Origin: Paramoeba atlantica
Taxonomy: Eukaryota > Discosea
Assembly (NCBI GenBank): GCA_977017575.1
Contig: CDRNVI010000030.1
Location: 248,001-312,000, forward strand
Reading direction: 5' to 3'
DNA: 64,000 bases
In this document: piece after piece, positions 19,991-29,804 of the stretch
How the letters are laid out: each line of letters begins with the position of its first letter
Numbering within the stretch: the stretch's first letter is position 1
The notes under the pieces: model-generated
What the model saw: only the letters and a program-made list of their open reading frames with translations
Told to the model about the DNA's origin: nothing
Database searches by the model: none
Program-made: the position numbers and the translations under genes

Positions 19991-22427
19991 ACCCGCTTGA
20001 CGACGGATCGGCGGAAGCTGTTGGTGGGGAGGGGGTCGGAGCTATGGTCTCCGACCCCTCGAGGTGAGCCCGTTTGCGGAGCTCCCTAGCCAGCTGCCTT
20101 TGGGACAGTTTGTCCTCGGAGAAAAACAGAAACCGTTTAACTCCGAGGAGAAGATCCCAGGCGACCTTAATTTTGCCTTCATGCGACTTCCCCAGGAAGG
20201 TGCTACACACCGCATTAGTGTAGTCCTTCCAGGCAGGGCATTGAACTGCGTATAAGGTGCGCAGCGAGCCCCTTTCAAGGAGCTGTGCCAGGCTGTCCGG
20301 GGAGGGCGTGATGTCACCTTGCTCCGTCACCGCGCCTTGGGTATTGGGGGGCGTGACACTGGGGGCCTTGTAGGGAGGGTCCGTCCCAGCCAGATGGGGG
20401 TAAGGCGGTGGAGCGGAGGTGGGGCACTCGCATTCCTGACGGGAGGGGCTACGAGGAGATGTAGAGGCCGCGATTCCCTCCATAATAGTACCTTCCCCAC
20501 CCGGGGTAGGGGTTGTAGCGCCGGGGGTAAGGACATTTTGGGTCTCCCTCCGGGCCCTCCTCGTCTTAGAACGAGGACCTGGGTTTGCCTCGATACAGCC
20601 TCTGCGGAGGTTGCATTGAACAACACGGGTGGTCCAGCCCGATTCGCTTACCAGGGTTTCTGTGGGAAGGAAACACCAAAAAAGCCCTTCTTCGTAGTTG
20701 CGGGGCTCCCAGGTACCGGTCATGATCCGGGGGATACCCAAGACCTCGTTCAGACCGGCGGGGATGTCGTGCGCCGCACTCACCCCTGGGGCGGAGACCA
20801 TGCCGTCGTGTGTCCCGTCATACACCCTGACTGTGACCCCATCGCTAAGCCCTGGGGGAAAGGGGGGAAGGGAGAGGCTGACCGCGACTCTTTGCGCTCT
20901 GTCCAGCCCTTCAGAGTCGGTGATGGAGGTGGCTTCGCCGGAAATGTCCTTCAGCAGCAGGCTCTCTCCGGGGACCCCTAAAGTGTTGCCCACAATGCTG
21001 ATTGTAGCATGAAACGAGCGTTCGGGCGGGCAGGGGATGACTATATGACCCAAGCACTCGGGGCCAATGTCGAGGAAGATTTTGAGGACCTCTTCCCCTG
21101 CCGGCTCGTATGGTTTGTCCGGGACTTCCCCAATGGGAGTTCTCGCCTGTATCGGGTACGCGCCCGACCTGTCCGCCGGTAGAGATGGGGGGAAAGGAGA
21201 GGGGGGAGGAGGGGAGTTGGGAATGGGGAGAGGGAAGGAGCGTAAGGAGGGCACGGGCCATGGAGGTCCTTTAGCCACAGTGGTGACCTGGGCCATGCGC
21301 AGGCGGGCTTCCTCAGCGCAGAACCCCTCATAGCACGCCAGCATGGAGGCGTACCGCTCCGTTTTGATCCGGAGGGCTTCCGGGGCATGCTCCTTTAGCA
21401 GGGCAATAGATGCTTTCCTTAGCCGATTGGGACCGTGCACCTTTACTAGGTGCGCCTGTAGGGCTACATGGTGGGGTTGGGCTACCCCACATTCAATGCA
21501 GACCAAATGGCGCGCATTGATCAGAAGAAAACGATCCTCGATGGCTTTCTGGGCCGCGTGCAGACCACTGACAGCCTCCAGGGTCAGCTCACGGCGTGCC
21601 CGGGCCTCCATTTCCTCAAGGGAGATCCTCCCGTGCTCCGAGTGTAGGGTCGAGAGGAGACGCAGAGAGCATCTTCCAGTTTGGGCTAGAGGGAGCCCCG
21701 AGCTAGAAGGGGAGGAAAGGAGTTTGAAGCGCACAGTGTCCATCTCCTTGAATTGTTGCGCTAGCGTGGGGAGTTTCAGCGGACGCTCCGTCGGGGCGGG
21801 GGCGTCGCTATCCATTGCGTCCGACGTGATCGGGGGGGCGGTCGCCAGGCCAGGCGTCGAGATGCGGGCGTATGACGTGCTCCGACTGTCGGGGGTGGGG
21901 AAAAGAGCAAAGGAAACGTTGGCTGCTTTCCTCAGGATAGGGGTGGGGGCGACCGTAGTACCTGTACGGTCAAAGCTCCGGGATCTCCCCCGAGAGGAAG
22001 AACGTGGGATCCTGCGTGCCGTGGAGTTGGCTCGGGAGGATCGAGAGGAAGACGTGGGACGGGATGGAGGGGTCCCTGAGGCTTGCGTCGAGGCACGCAC
22101 TCTAACGTCGTTCCTGTGCCGAGAGCACAGAGTAACGCACTCCTCACACAGGCGGTTGTCCCGCCTGGTTGGCACGAAAGGGAGGCCACAGAAGTCGCAG
22201 GCACATGACTTGTGCTGCTCCTTGACACGGACGACCAAGTCCGACCTCGCCTTCTTCAGCTCCTCGATAGAGAGCTGGCGCAGCTCCTCGACCCCAACAG
22301 AGGGGCGGGGGCTGGAGCCTCGCCTGAGAGGGGTGGTAGCAGGTCCCCCTGAGGTCGAGGATGATGGGGTGCTAATCCCAGTATCGGAATCCTTGGATCC
22401 CCGGTGGCCACGCCGACGTCTGGTCAT
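19989..22427 (-). CDS. Retroelement zinc-finger protein with 2A-like motif
   Basis: An 812-residue open frame from ATG 22427, lying just upstream of the RT on the same strand, so the N-terminal or first product of the element. It opens with a basic Ser/Thr-rich region, then a zinc ribbon (C77, C80, C94, C97), an Arg/Ser-rich stretch, a C2H2 finger (C310, C313, H326, H331) typical of nucleic-acid-binding retroelement N-termini, a proline-rich linker, and near residue 610 the run GCIEANPGP. This matches the 2A ribosome-skipping consensus D(V/I)ExNPGP except C for D. The stop at 19989 may reflect decay, since the RT starts in another frame. GC-rich compared with surroundings. Intact over its length, the longest frame in the window. 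Confidence 0.7.
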   Translation of the reverse strand: MTRRRRGHRGSKDSDTGISTPSSSTSGGPATTPLRRGSSPRPSVGVEELRQLSIEELKKARSDLVVRVKEQHKSCACDFCGLPFVPTRRDNRLCEECVTLCSRHRNDVRVRASTQASGTPPSRPTSSSRSSRANSTARRIPRSSSRGRSRSFDRTGTTVAPTPILRKAANVSFALFPTPDSRSTSYARISTPGLATAPPITSDAMDSDAPAPTERPLKLPTLAQQFKEMDTVRFKLLSSPSSSGLPLAQTGRCSLRLLSTLHSEHGRISLEEMEARARRELTLEAVSGLHAAQKAIEDRFLLINARHLVCIECGVAQPHHVALQAHLVKVHGPNRLRKASIALLKEHAPEALRIKTERYASMLACYEGFCAEEARLRMAQVTTVAKGPPWPVPSLRSFPLPIPNSPPPPSPFPPSLPADRSGAYPIQARTPIGEVPDKPYEPAGEEVLKIFLDIGPECLGHIVIPCPPERSFHATISIVGNTLGVPGESLLLKDISGEATSITDSEGLDRAQRVAVSLSLPPFPPGLSDGVTVRVYDGTHDGMVSAPGVSAAHDIPAGLNEVLGIPRIMTGTWEPRNYEEGLFWCFLPTETLVSESGWTTRVVQCNLRRGCIEANPGPRSKTRRARRETQNVLTPGATTPTPGGEGTIMEGIAASTSPRSPSRQECECPTSAPPPYPHLAGTDPPYKAPSVTPPNTQGAVTEQGDITPSPDSLAQLLERGSLRTLYAVQCPAWKDYTNAVCSTFLGKSHEGKIKVAWDLLLGVKRFLFFSEDKLSQRQLARELRKRAHLEGSETIAPTPSPPTASADPSSSG

Positions 22428-22486
22428 GGGCTTGCGCCGGGGAGAGAGAGAGTAGTCGTAGAAAAAGAAAAGGATTCAACAAGGTT
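22428..22486. other. 5' edge of the retroelement
   Basis: On the minus strand a C/T tract (CTACTCTCTCTCTCCCC) ending in GCAAG sits just before the ATG, a plausible SL acceptor for the element's mRNA. CTTCTTTCCGCAATGCG then occurs twice (22488 and 22505, one base different), marking the joint with the duplicated block. Confidence 0.4.
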
Positions 22487-24247
22487 TCTTCTTTCCGCAA
22501 TGCGCTTCTTTCCGTAATGCGGTGGACGTCTTACGCGGTTTAGTTAGCGATCCACATGACGACTTGCTCACTGTACTCGATTCTAGCATGCCATTTAGGA
22601 AGGGATCAGCTAACTCTGGGGAGGTCTAAAATTCGTAAAACTTGTCAAATTTCAGAAAATACACGTACCTAAAAAGCTACTTCTCTCCCGGTTTCAACAT
22701 ATCACGACGCCACCTGGGTAGATAACTAGGGCTTCTTTCTGGTCTCTTATGAGTTCTCTTATCTCAAAACGCTTAACTCATAAGCAAGGGGGATATAGCA
22801 ATAAAAAATTATTCAATAACAATTTGAATTTAGCTTCCCTAAAAATCCCAAACATCAGAGTCAAAAACGTACCGCAGAGGTAAGAAGCACTCAAGAGATC
22901 CTCCTTTCGGTAGTTTCTTGATTCCAGTACGATCGTTTCCTATGTGGTTTTTAAAACGGATCGGATCGTACTCCCCGATGAGATTTGGGTTATTGTCCAA
23001 CCACAAAATGATGTTATACGGCAGGTTTCGTAACTCTACAGTCCCGGAGAAATTGTTGTTTGAGAAGTTCAACACTTTTATTGTGGCCGGTAAAGCCTGA
23101 AAGTCAAGAGAACCCGAGAGCTTGTTGTGCTCTAACTGCAGCAACGTGAATCCAGCGGGCAGTGCGTGAAGAGAAATAGACCCGTGTAGGTTGCACCTCC
23201 CTAAATGGAGGGTGTCTAGTTGTCCTGGCAGTTCATCCAATTTTATGCTGCCGCTAAACTTGTTTCCTCTACCACTGAATATAATAATATTAGGGGGTAA
23301 CCATTTCAGCACGATCTGCCCCAGCAGGTTGTTGTTCGCAAGAAAAATTTCAGTGCATTTTATACTTGAAAGATGTATCCAACGTGGCGTCCCGCTGAGA
23401 GAGAGCGACGTCCAATCAATCCGGAGAATCTCACCTCTCGCATTGCACTTCACCCGATCCCATTCACATACGGGAGTATCTCTATTCCACGAAGGATGTG
23501 TGTTCTCTACGTCGCTTAAAAATTGAGCTAAATTATATTCCTCTGGCAGTTGAGCTCGCGCCTTTCCTAATCGGCTTTGTGGTAGTAAAGTCTCTGCCAT
23601 GTAGCGTACAGGAATACAGTATGAAGTAAAATCAAAAGAAAAGAAAATCCTACATATTTGAATTGATTTCTCACTAGGTGAGAATCTTACATGAATTGTT
23701 GGGGTGCATATCCTCTCTGAAACAAGGGCTCGTGACTCGTACAGCCCTCTGATTTCTCACAAGCCCCGTGTCCCTTCTGTGCGTTTCCCTCAAAACAACT
23801 GCTGCCCACCGCCGTGTCCGGATGGACTTGTCATCTCCCCGGTGAAACCCTGTAGGGCAAAATTTTCAAAAACATTCTTTATAAAAGGTGAAATCAATCA
23901 TAGTATAGGCGGGGCGTGCCGGACAGAATTATACAGAAAAAAATTAACCGTCGCAAGTACATGTAACCGTCACAAGCATGTAACCCTAACGAGTGTCTTA
24001 GAAAAGGCATTCAACGGTTGAATTTCTCTTCCTCGAATGAATCCACTACATCTGTTTCTTCGTATCTCTTTCGCCCCTTTCAACCTTGATTCTCCAAATG
24101 TGGCCAAATTTCACTCGCAATACTAGACCCCTCGACACTTACCTCCTCTCCTCTCTATTCCTCTTCGTCCACGATCCCACAACGTACCTTAATCCATCGC
24201 CTTAATCTTTGTCCCCTTCACCAACACCGCCCCTCGCAGCGCCCTCT
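22487..24247. repeat. Segmental duplication, copy 2
   Basis: Counterpart of 8372-10205. Ends within about 15 codons of the C-terminus of a gene like that at 10145 (24203-24247 encodes KGTKIKAMD in reverse), giving a relic of that gene. Copy 2 lacks about 110 bases present in copy 1 and has a five-base insertion in the 5' flank of its LRR gene. Confidence 0.85.
22839..23600 (-). CDS. LRR protein, duplicated pair member 2
   Basis: A 253-residue twin of the 8709 gene, from ATG 23600. Same modules: RLGKARA-x-LPEEY, cap CEWDRVKC, six LRRs, GIKKLP cap, FDSDVWDF end. Intact. The substitutions against the twin (for example D/E 32, G/D 62, E/G 111, C/S 160, P/T 183) lie in the cap and LRR surface and none falls in the last 65 residues. 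Both copies therefore seem maintained as proteins since duplication, or the tails were homogenised by gene conversion. Confidence 0.75.
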   Translation of the reverse strand: MAETLLPQSRLGKARAQLPEEYNLAQFLSDVENTHPSWNRDTPVCEWDRVKCNARGEILRIDWTSLSLSGTPRWIHLSSIKCTEIFLANNNLLGQIVLKWLPPNIIIFSGRGNKFSGSIKLDELPGQLDTLHLGRCNLHGSISLHALPAGFTLLQLEHNKLSGSLDFQALPATIKVLNFSNNNFSGTVELRNLPYNIILWLDNNPNLIGEYDPIRFKNHIGNDRTGIKKLPKGGSLECFLPLRYVFDSDVWDF

Positions 24248-24297
24248 GAAGGGGACAAAGATTAAAGAAAATCTACTTTTTTTCTGTTTTTTCCTCA

Positions 24298-24816
24298 ATG
24301 GTCAAACGATATCGGGCTTCTTCCCTCCCGAATCAGCGTATTTCACCAGAAAGGCGAACTCTCATCATAGCACGCTACAAGGAACTAAAATTCCTACGTG
24401 CTGCAGCTAAAGAGCTCAAAATTTCCAGGATTTTTTTTTCTCCAGGAATTCGATGTTTTATCAGGAGTACATGTCGATAAACTAAGAGATCCATGTAAAG
24501 ACTTCCGCAAACGACTTAAATTGGTGGTAGAAAAGAAAGGTTATCACATTGGTTATTGAATACGTATTCAGCGTCTTTTTTGCGTTCTCTAAGCATGATT
24601 TACATTTTTAAAAACATAAGAAAATATTTAAACGCAGAAAAAAATTCAAAAAAAATAATGTACACCCTCAAAAATTGTCTAGTCATTTTAGTAAAAAAAT
24701 ATCATTCCAATCATGAAAAGGACCGCGGATTCGAGACGATCGGAGCGAAAAACAGTCCCATGCCAAATATTTCCGAAATCGAACAAAATGCAAGACCTGT
24801 AGGGGTGGTTAAATGA
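24298..24816 (+). pseudogene. Transposase HTH fragment and debris
   Basis: ATG 24298 opens a frame with ISPERRTLIIARYKELKF and LRAAAKELKISR, the first HTH of a Tc1-type transposase; it degenerates after 30 codons. The following lysine-rich frame to 24816 has no recognisable content. Confidence 0.45.
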
Positions 24817-24908
24817 AGCTGCCCAGGGGTATAGACTGGGTAGAATCATGAGGAAAAGAGCAAGAGAAAGACGACGTATTCAACTAAGAAAATAAGTAAA
24901 CAATTGTA

Positions 24909-25654
24909 CACCCATGGACAGAAGTGTGCCCCCGGCCTGGCAAATGCCATTTTTTTTTATTCGTTTCTTCTCATTTTTGCAGCATTCGAGCGATCTCGTT
25001 CCCCTAGCGAAGAGCTTTGCCGCGTTTTTTTTATAGGGACCCCCTGGTGCTCTGGTGTTGACCCCAAAGTAGACCAAAAACAAAAAATGTTACATTAGAC
25101 ATCTAGAAAAAAATCACCCTTTCAATGAGAAAATGAGAAAAAAGGAAGAAGTATCAATATCCGCAATGCTCCCCATTGGTCTGAATAACTATTTGCATAC
25201 GTTTAGGAACAGATTTGATGGAATTCAACACTTTCTATCTATGTGGGGCACGTTTTAGAGCGTTAAACGCCTTTTCTGTGGCCTTTGTCAGGGTTACATA
25301 GTTGTGTGGCTTAAAACTACAAAGTTGTGTGGATTTACGCTGTTTGACTATCTCTGTTCGCTCCGAAATCGACAAAACGATGTTTCGTTTATGATTTATA
25401 CGAGGCGGGGTCCTCATGAAGAAAAAACAGGGAGAAAAAAAGATAATATACTAGAGAAATTGACTGTGTTCCAAAAAAACGGGCAATAAAACCATATTTT
25501 TTGGAAACAGGGGGTACCAGGGGGTCCCTATGAAGCAAAGGCGGCAAAGCTCTTCGCTAGGGGAGCGAGATCTCTCGAATGCTGCAAAAATGAGAAAGAA
25601 TGGGTGAAAAACTTGTCATTTGCCAGGCCGGGGGCACACTTCTGTCCATGGGTG
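24909..25654. mobile_element. Tc1/mariner element remnant with long inverted repeats
   Basis: Starts CACCCATGGACAGAAGTGTG and ends with its reverse complement; inverted repeats run about 150 bases and include GATCTCGTTCCCCTAGCGAA and GGGACCCCCTGG. TA dinucleotides flank both ends (24907-24908, 25655-25656), the Tc1/mariner target duplication. The interior (25235-25417, minus) keeps an HTH scrap, HKRNIVLSISERTEIVKQRK. About 746 bases long, non-autonomous. Another fragment of the repeat end is at 61065-61170. Confidence 0.8.
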
Positions 25655-25859
25655 TATATTGATTTTATGATGTCTTGGTAGATTTATTTTTTATAATTAA
25701 TTTTTTACATTTATCTTCTTTATTACATTTTTATATTTTGTTACATTGTTTACATTTATCAAAACAAATATGTAGAGCACAAGTTTCCACCACTGCATTG
25801 TTGTACAGTGGATTCTACGCGGTTAAAAATAAAAAGAATTCTTATGTTCCTGGCACTGT

Positions 25860-26530
25860 GATTGAAAAAAATATTTCTCCCGAGTCATTTCACAGCCCAG
25901 AATGCTTCCCACTTAAGGGGCCCGTTTCCGTATCCGAGTGATCTCCCCGGCAACACGTCTTTCGACGTGTGTCAAGAAGGCTGGGATACGGAACCAGGGT
26001 GTGCAAGTACGTGCTGTACCCGCACGTTTAATAAGCTCTTTTTTTTTGTTTTTTTTTACGGATTTCTTTTTTTTTAGCACTGATCACAAAGATCACGAAG
26101 GCCACAAACGGTGGGTCACAAAGATCCCAAACACGAGATAACAAATAATGGGTCATTAAGATTTCAAGTGAACCGATCACAAAGATAACAAACAAACAAA
26201 CAAACCAATCAGGTAATATACACATCCGATTACAAAGATCCCGTGCAATGAATCATAAGGACTTCATAGATACCAAACAAACGATCACAAATATCCTAAG
26301 TAAGGGGTCGAAGAGATCACAAAAAAAACAGATCACAAAGATCCCTATACAACCAATCCTCAACAACCGATCAAAAAGCTCCTGAACAATGGGTCACAAA
26401 AACCCGAAATAACGTATATCAAAGATCCCAAACAACGGGTCACAAAGATTCCCAAATAACCGATTAAAACACAAGGATTTCGAATAACGGATCACAAACG
26501 TCACAAACAATCTGTCATAAGGCTGCGAAC
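25860..26530. repeat. GATCACAAAGATCCC satellite-like block, copy 1
   Basis: After a leader (TCATTTCACAGCCCAGAATG), degenerate units of about 20 bases (GGTCACAAAGATCCCAAACA) repeat for some 450 bases. The whole 600-base block recurs at 63110-63690 with only small changes, so it moved as a unit. No gene. Confidence 0.75.
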
Positions 26531-27650
26531 ACCATAAAGATCTAAAATCCTGCATCTTAAAGCAAACTTCTAATATTTGCCTTGTTTTTTTTCTTTTTCT
26601 ATCAACGCGCCCCGCGTAATGCATTCAATAATGCGGCGTTGGCAATATATTTACAACCTATAACTTACTCGCTTACTCGTCTCCCATAGCGGGATGTAAT
26701 TTACCAATCCTTTTTTTTCTTTTTTGCAGAAGCGACCAGGGCGAGATATTGCTTCCCCTCACGGGACTTTACATCCTCTCGGGGAGGCCCCCCACACAAA
26801 TTTTTTCAAGCAGATCCAAATCATTCGTGAGTACTTCGCACCGGATCTTCCGACTTCTGTTCAGCCTGCTCCTTCTCGTGCCACGAGAGGCGCGAGAGCT
26901 GGGCATTTGCCTAGAGCGGCATGATCACGTTTTTTTTTTCTCGGCGATCACAGTGCCAGGCAAGCCAAGGCGTGTTTACTACGCCGAGATAATGGGGAGT
27001 TGCTGTGTCCCTGGGCAGCATACTGTCCAGGGATTAGCAACACCCTCATTATCACAGACTTCATAAGCACCTTGGAACCGGGACCAAGCCCAGTACGCCT
27101 GGCAAGCCATGGCACCGAATAGCTCTTCTTTTTTCTCCTTCTTTCTTCTTCTTATCCTTCAAAAGTGGGACCATATGATGCTCACATCGTTCGAAGATCA
27201 GTTTCGGACGTCATATCCCAAGTCACCTACCGTTCGTAAAGCACACTAACATCCCACTAAACAATCGTAGCAAATTTTTTTTCACAAAGACCACCGCTAC
27301 TAAAAGCTCTAAACTGCGGTACGTTTGACGGCGCGCTGGATCAAACAGCGAGGTGATCACATTTTGAAAAGTAGACTTCCTTATTTCTATGCCCCCTTTT
27401 CTTCACGTTTTCAAAAGTAACAATTCGAAACAAAAGCTTTTTTTTTCTCTCTGACAATCGTAGGAAATGTTCACACATTTCCAGAGCACCTTCATCCTAC
27501 AAACATCAGTCAAGCTATGGATGGTGCCACCAATCCTCCTCTTCTTCCTTCACCTTAAAAAGGTCTTGAAACAATACATTAAAAAAACAACATCAAATCG
27601 GATCTGAATCTCCGATACTCCGGTCGAAATCTCCTCATCGTGCCTCGGAT
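26531..27650. other. Gene-free stretch with one hairpin repeat
   Basis: 26985-27045 carries GTCCCTGGGCAGCATACTG and TCCAGGGATTAG, a hairpin also found at 42705, 56475 and (inverted) 62995. The rest is C/T-rich sequence without an open frame of weight. Confidence 0.45.
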
Positions 27651-28295
27651 CATAAAGGCCTCGGATCATAAAATCCGGAACGCGAAACAAGTCCAAAGGA
27701 CCCCACTACACCAATTGTAGCGGAAATGGAGCCATAAAAGGCCTCGGATCATAAAATCCGGAACGCGAAACAAGTCCAAAGGACCCGACTACACTAATTG
27801 TAGTGGAAATGGGGCCATAAAAGGCATCGGATCATAAAATCCGGAACACTAAACAAGTCCAAAGGACTCCACTACACCAATCGTAGTGGAAATGGAGCCA
27901 TAAAAGGCCTCGGATCATAAAATCCGGAACACTAAACAAGTCCAAAGGATCTCTCACTACACCAAGTGTAATGGAAACAGAGCCATAAGGGGCCTCGGAT
28001 CATAAAATCCGGAACGCGAAACAAGTCCAAAGGACCCCACTACACCAATTGTAGTGGAAATGGAGCCATAAAAGGCCTCGGATCATAAAATCCGGAACAC
28101 ATAACAAGTCCAAAGGACCCCACTACACCAACTTCTAGTGGAAACAGAGCCATAAGGGGCCTCGGATCATAAAATCCGGAATACTAAACAAGTCCAAAGG
28201 ACCTCTCACTACAACAAGTGTAGTGGAAACAGAGCCATAAGGGGCCTCGGATCATAAAATCCGGAACGCGAAGCAAGTCCCAAGGACCTCACCAC
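27650..28295 (+). repeat. Tandem array, about 88-93-bp unit
   Basis: Seven or more units of GGCCTCGGATCATAAAATCC, GGAACGCGAAACAAGTCCAA, AGGACC, ACTACACCAATTGTAGTG and GAAATGGAGCCATAA. Each unit contains two small dyads (GGATCATAAAATCC; CACTACA...TGTAGTG). The function is unknown. Confidence 0.85.
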
Positions 28296-28735
28296 ACGAC
28301 GGAACGGTTCACCGAGGAACGGCCTTTATACCAGGACCAAACCCAGTGACAGGCAAGCCCATTGGCACCGCAGATCAACTCCCTCCTCCCCTTCTTGTCA
28401 TCATTCTAGGTTTTGAAGCGTAAAACAAAACTCTAAGAGGTGTGTAATGTGTGGAGCATCTTTTATTAGATACGTCACACAGATGCGTAGCCGTAAAGGC
28501 ATTGCATTAGAAATCCGCGAAAAAAAAGCAGTGTAAAATGACCCGCCTACGCGAGTCGTATAAGGTGCGTCACACAGACAATTTCATTTTTTCTATCCAC
28601 TTCTTTTTCTTTACTTCCAGCACACTGGAAAACAACACAAACAGCAGTGGTACTGTGTGATGATCAGCAATCTTTGCTTACAATAATCATTAAATTTACG
28701 ACTCCAAGAAATCTACCCTTAATGATCATTCGTAG
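28296..28735. other. Spacer
   Basis: No gene. GTCACACAGA occurs twice (28475 and 28570). Confidence 0.35.
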
Positions 28736-28737
28736 TG

Positions 28738-29318
28738 ATGTGCCAACCGTCAGTCCCGAAGGACCTCGAGGTGAAGTGCCAACCGTCAGTCCCGAAGGAC
28801 CTCGAGGTGAAGTGCCAACCGTCAGTCCCGAAGGACCTCGAGGCAAAGTATAACCACCAACCGTCAGTTCCGAAGAACCTCGAGGTGAAGTGCCAACCGT
28901 CAGTCCCGAAGGACCTCGAGGCAAAGTAAAACCACCAACCGTCAGTTCCGAAGAACCTCGAAGTGAAGTGCCAACCGTCAGTCCCGAAAGACCTCGAGGC
29001 AAAGTATTACCACCATCCGTCAGTTCCGAAGAACCTCTAGGTGAAGTGCCAACCGTCAGTCCCGAAAGACCTCGAGGCAAAGTAAAACCACCAACCGTCA
29101 GTTCCGAAGAACCTCGAGGTGAAGTGCCAACCGTCAGTCCCGAAGGACTTCGAGGCAAAGTATTACCACCAACCGTCAGTTCCGAAGAACCTCGAGGTGA
29201 AGTGCCAACCGTCAGTCCCGAAGGACCTCGAGGCAAAGTATTACCACCAACCGTCAGTTCCGAAGAACCTCGAGGTGAAGTGCCAACCGTCAGTCCCGAA
29301 GGACCTCGAGGCAAATAA
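28738..29318. repeat. Minisatellite of alternating 36- and 42-base units
   Basis: Units GTGCCAACCGTCAGTCCC with GAAGGACCTCGAGG (36 bases) alternate with units starting GTATTACCACCAACCGTCAG (42 bases), a 78-base higher-order repeat. Both lengths are multiples of three, so frames stay open on both strands: minus strand 252 codons (GPSGLTVGTSPRGSSELTVG), plus strand 142 codons. I see no start context or domain that proves translation. XhoI-type CTCGAG sits in nearly every unit. Confidence 0.85.
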
Positions 29319-29319
29319 T

Positions 29320-29800
29320 AATAATAATCGTGGTAGTCAGAAAGGTCCTCGGGGTAGTGCATTTTGGCGCGGAACGGTATGTTTTCCCCGATCAGGGCTA
29401 AAACGAACCGGAATAAAATCACGAATGTGGGGCCAGGCTCGGTCCCACATGGAATGTCAACATGTAAATAAAATATGTATATCCTATCTTTGGATCGGAA
29501 CCAATGATTATATAGTGTGTATGTTCAACAAACCTGTATGTTCAACAAACGAAGAGATGAATAGATATTAAAAAATCGTACTTTATCGTACAATGACATT
29601 CTTCACCCTCACACTTCGTCTTGTTAAGAAGACGACGCCGGGCTTGGGACCGGTGACAAGCGTGTTTATGAAGTCTGTGATAATGTACCTTATCGTTAAA
29701 CGCGGCGGTAGTTTTCAACGAGCGCACTGCATCCACACTAAAATAGAAAATTGAAAATATCTATTTCCAGTTCTATGCTTCATAATCTTATGTATTTTTG
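29320..29800. other. Spacer with foldback arm
   Basis: 29693-29719 (TCGTTAAACGCGGCGGTAG) is one arm of the CTTCGTTAAACGCGG family. No gene seen. Confidence 0.45.
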
Positions 29801-29804
29801 TTTC

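Noticed and set aside
21343-22455. 370-codon plus-strand frame
   Set aside because: It lies antisense to the zinc-finger retroelement protein, whose domains are clear; it has no recognisable motif and results from GC-rich codons.
28664-29422. 252-residue repeat protein as a confirmed gene
   Set aside because: The frame is open merely because the repeat units are multiples of three; start is GTG and the opposite strand is open too. Kept as a repeat only.
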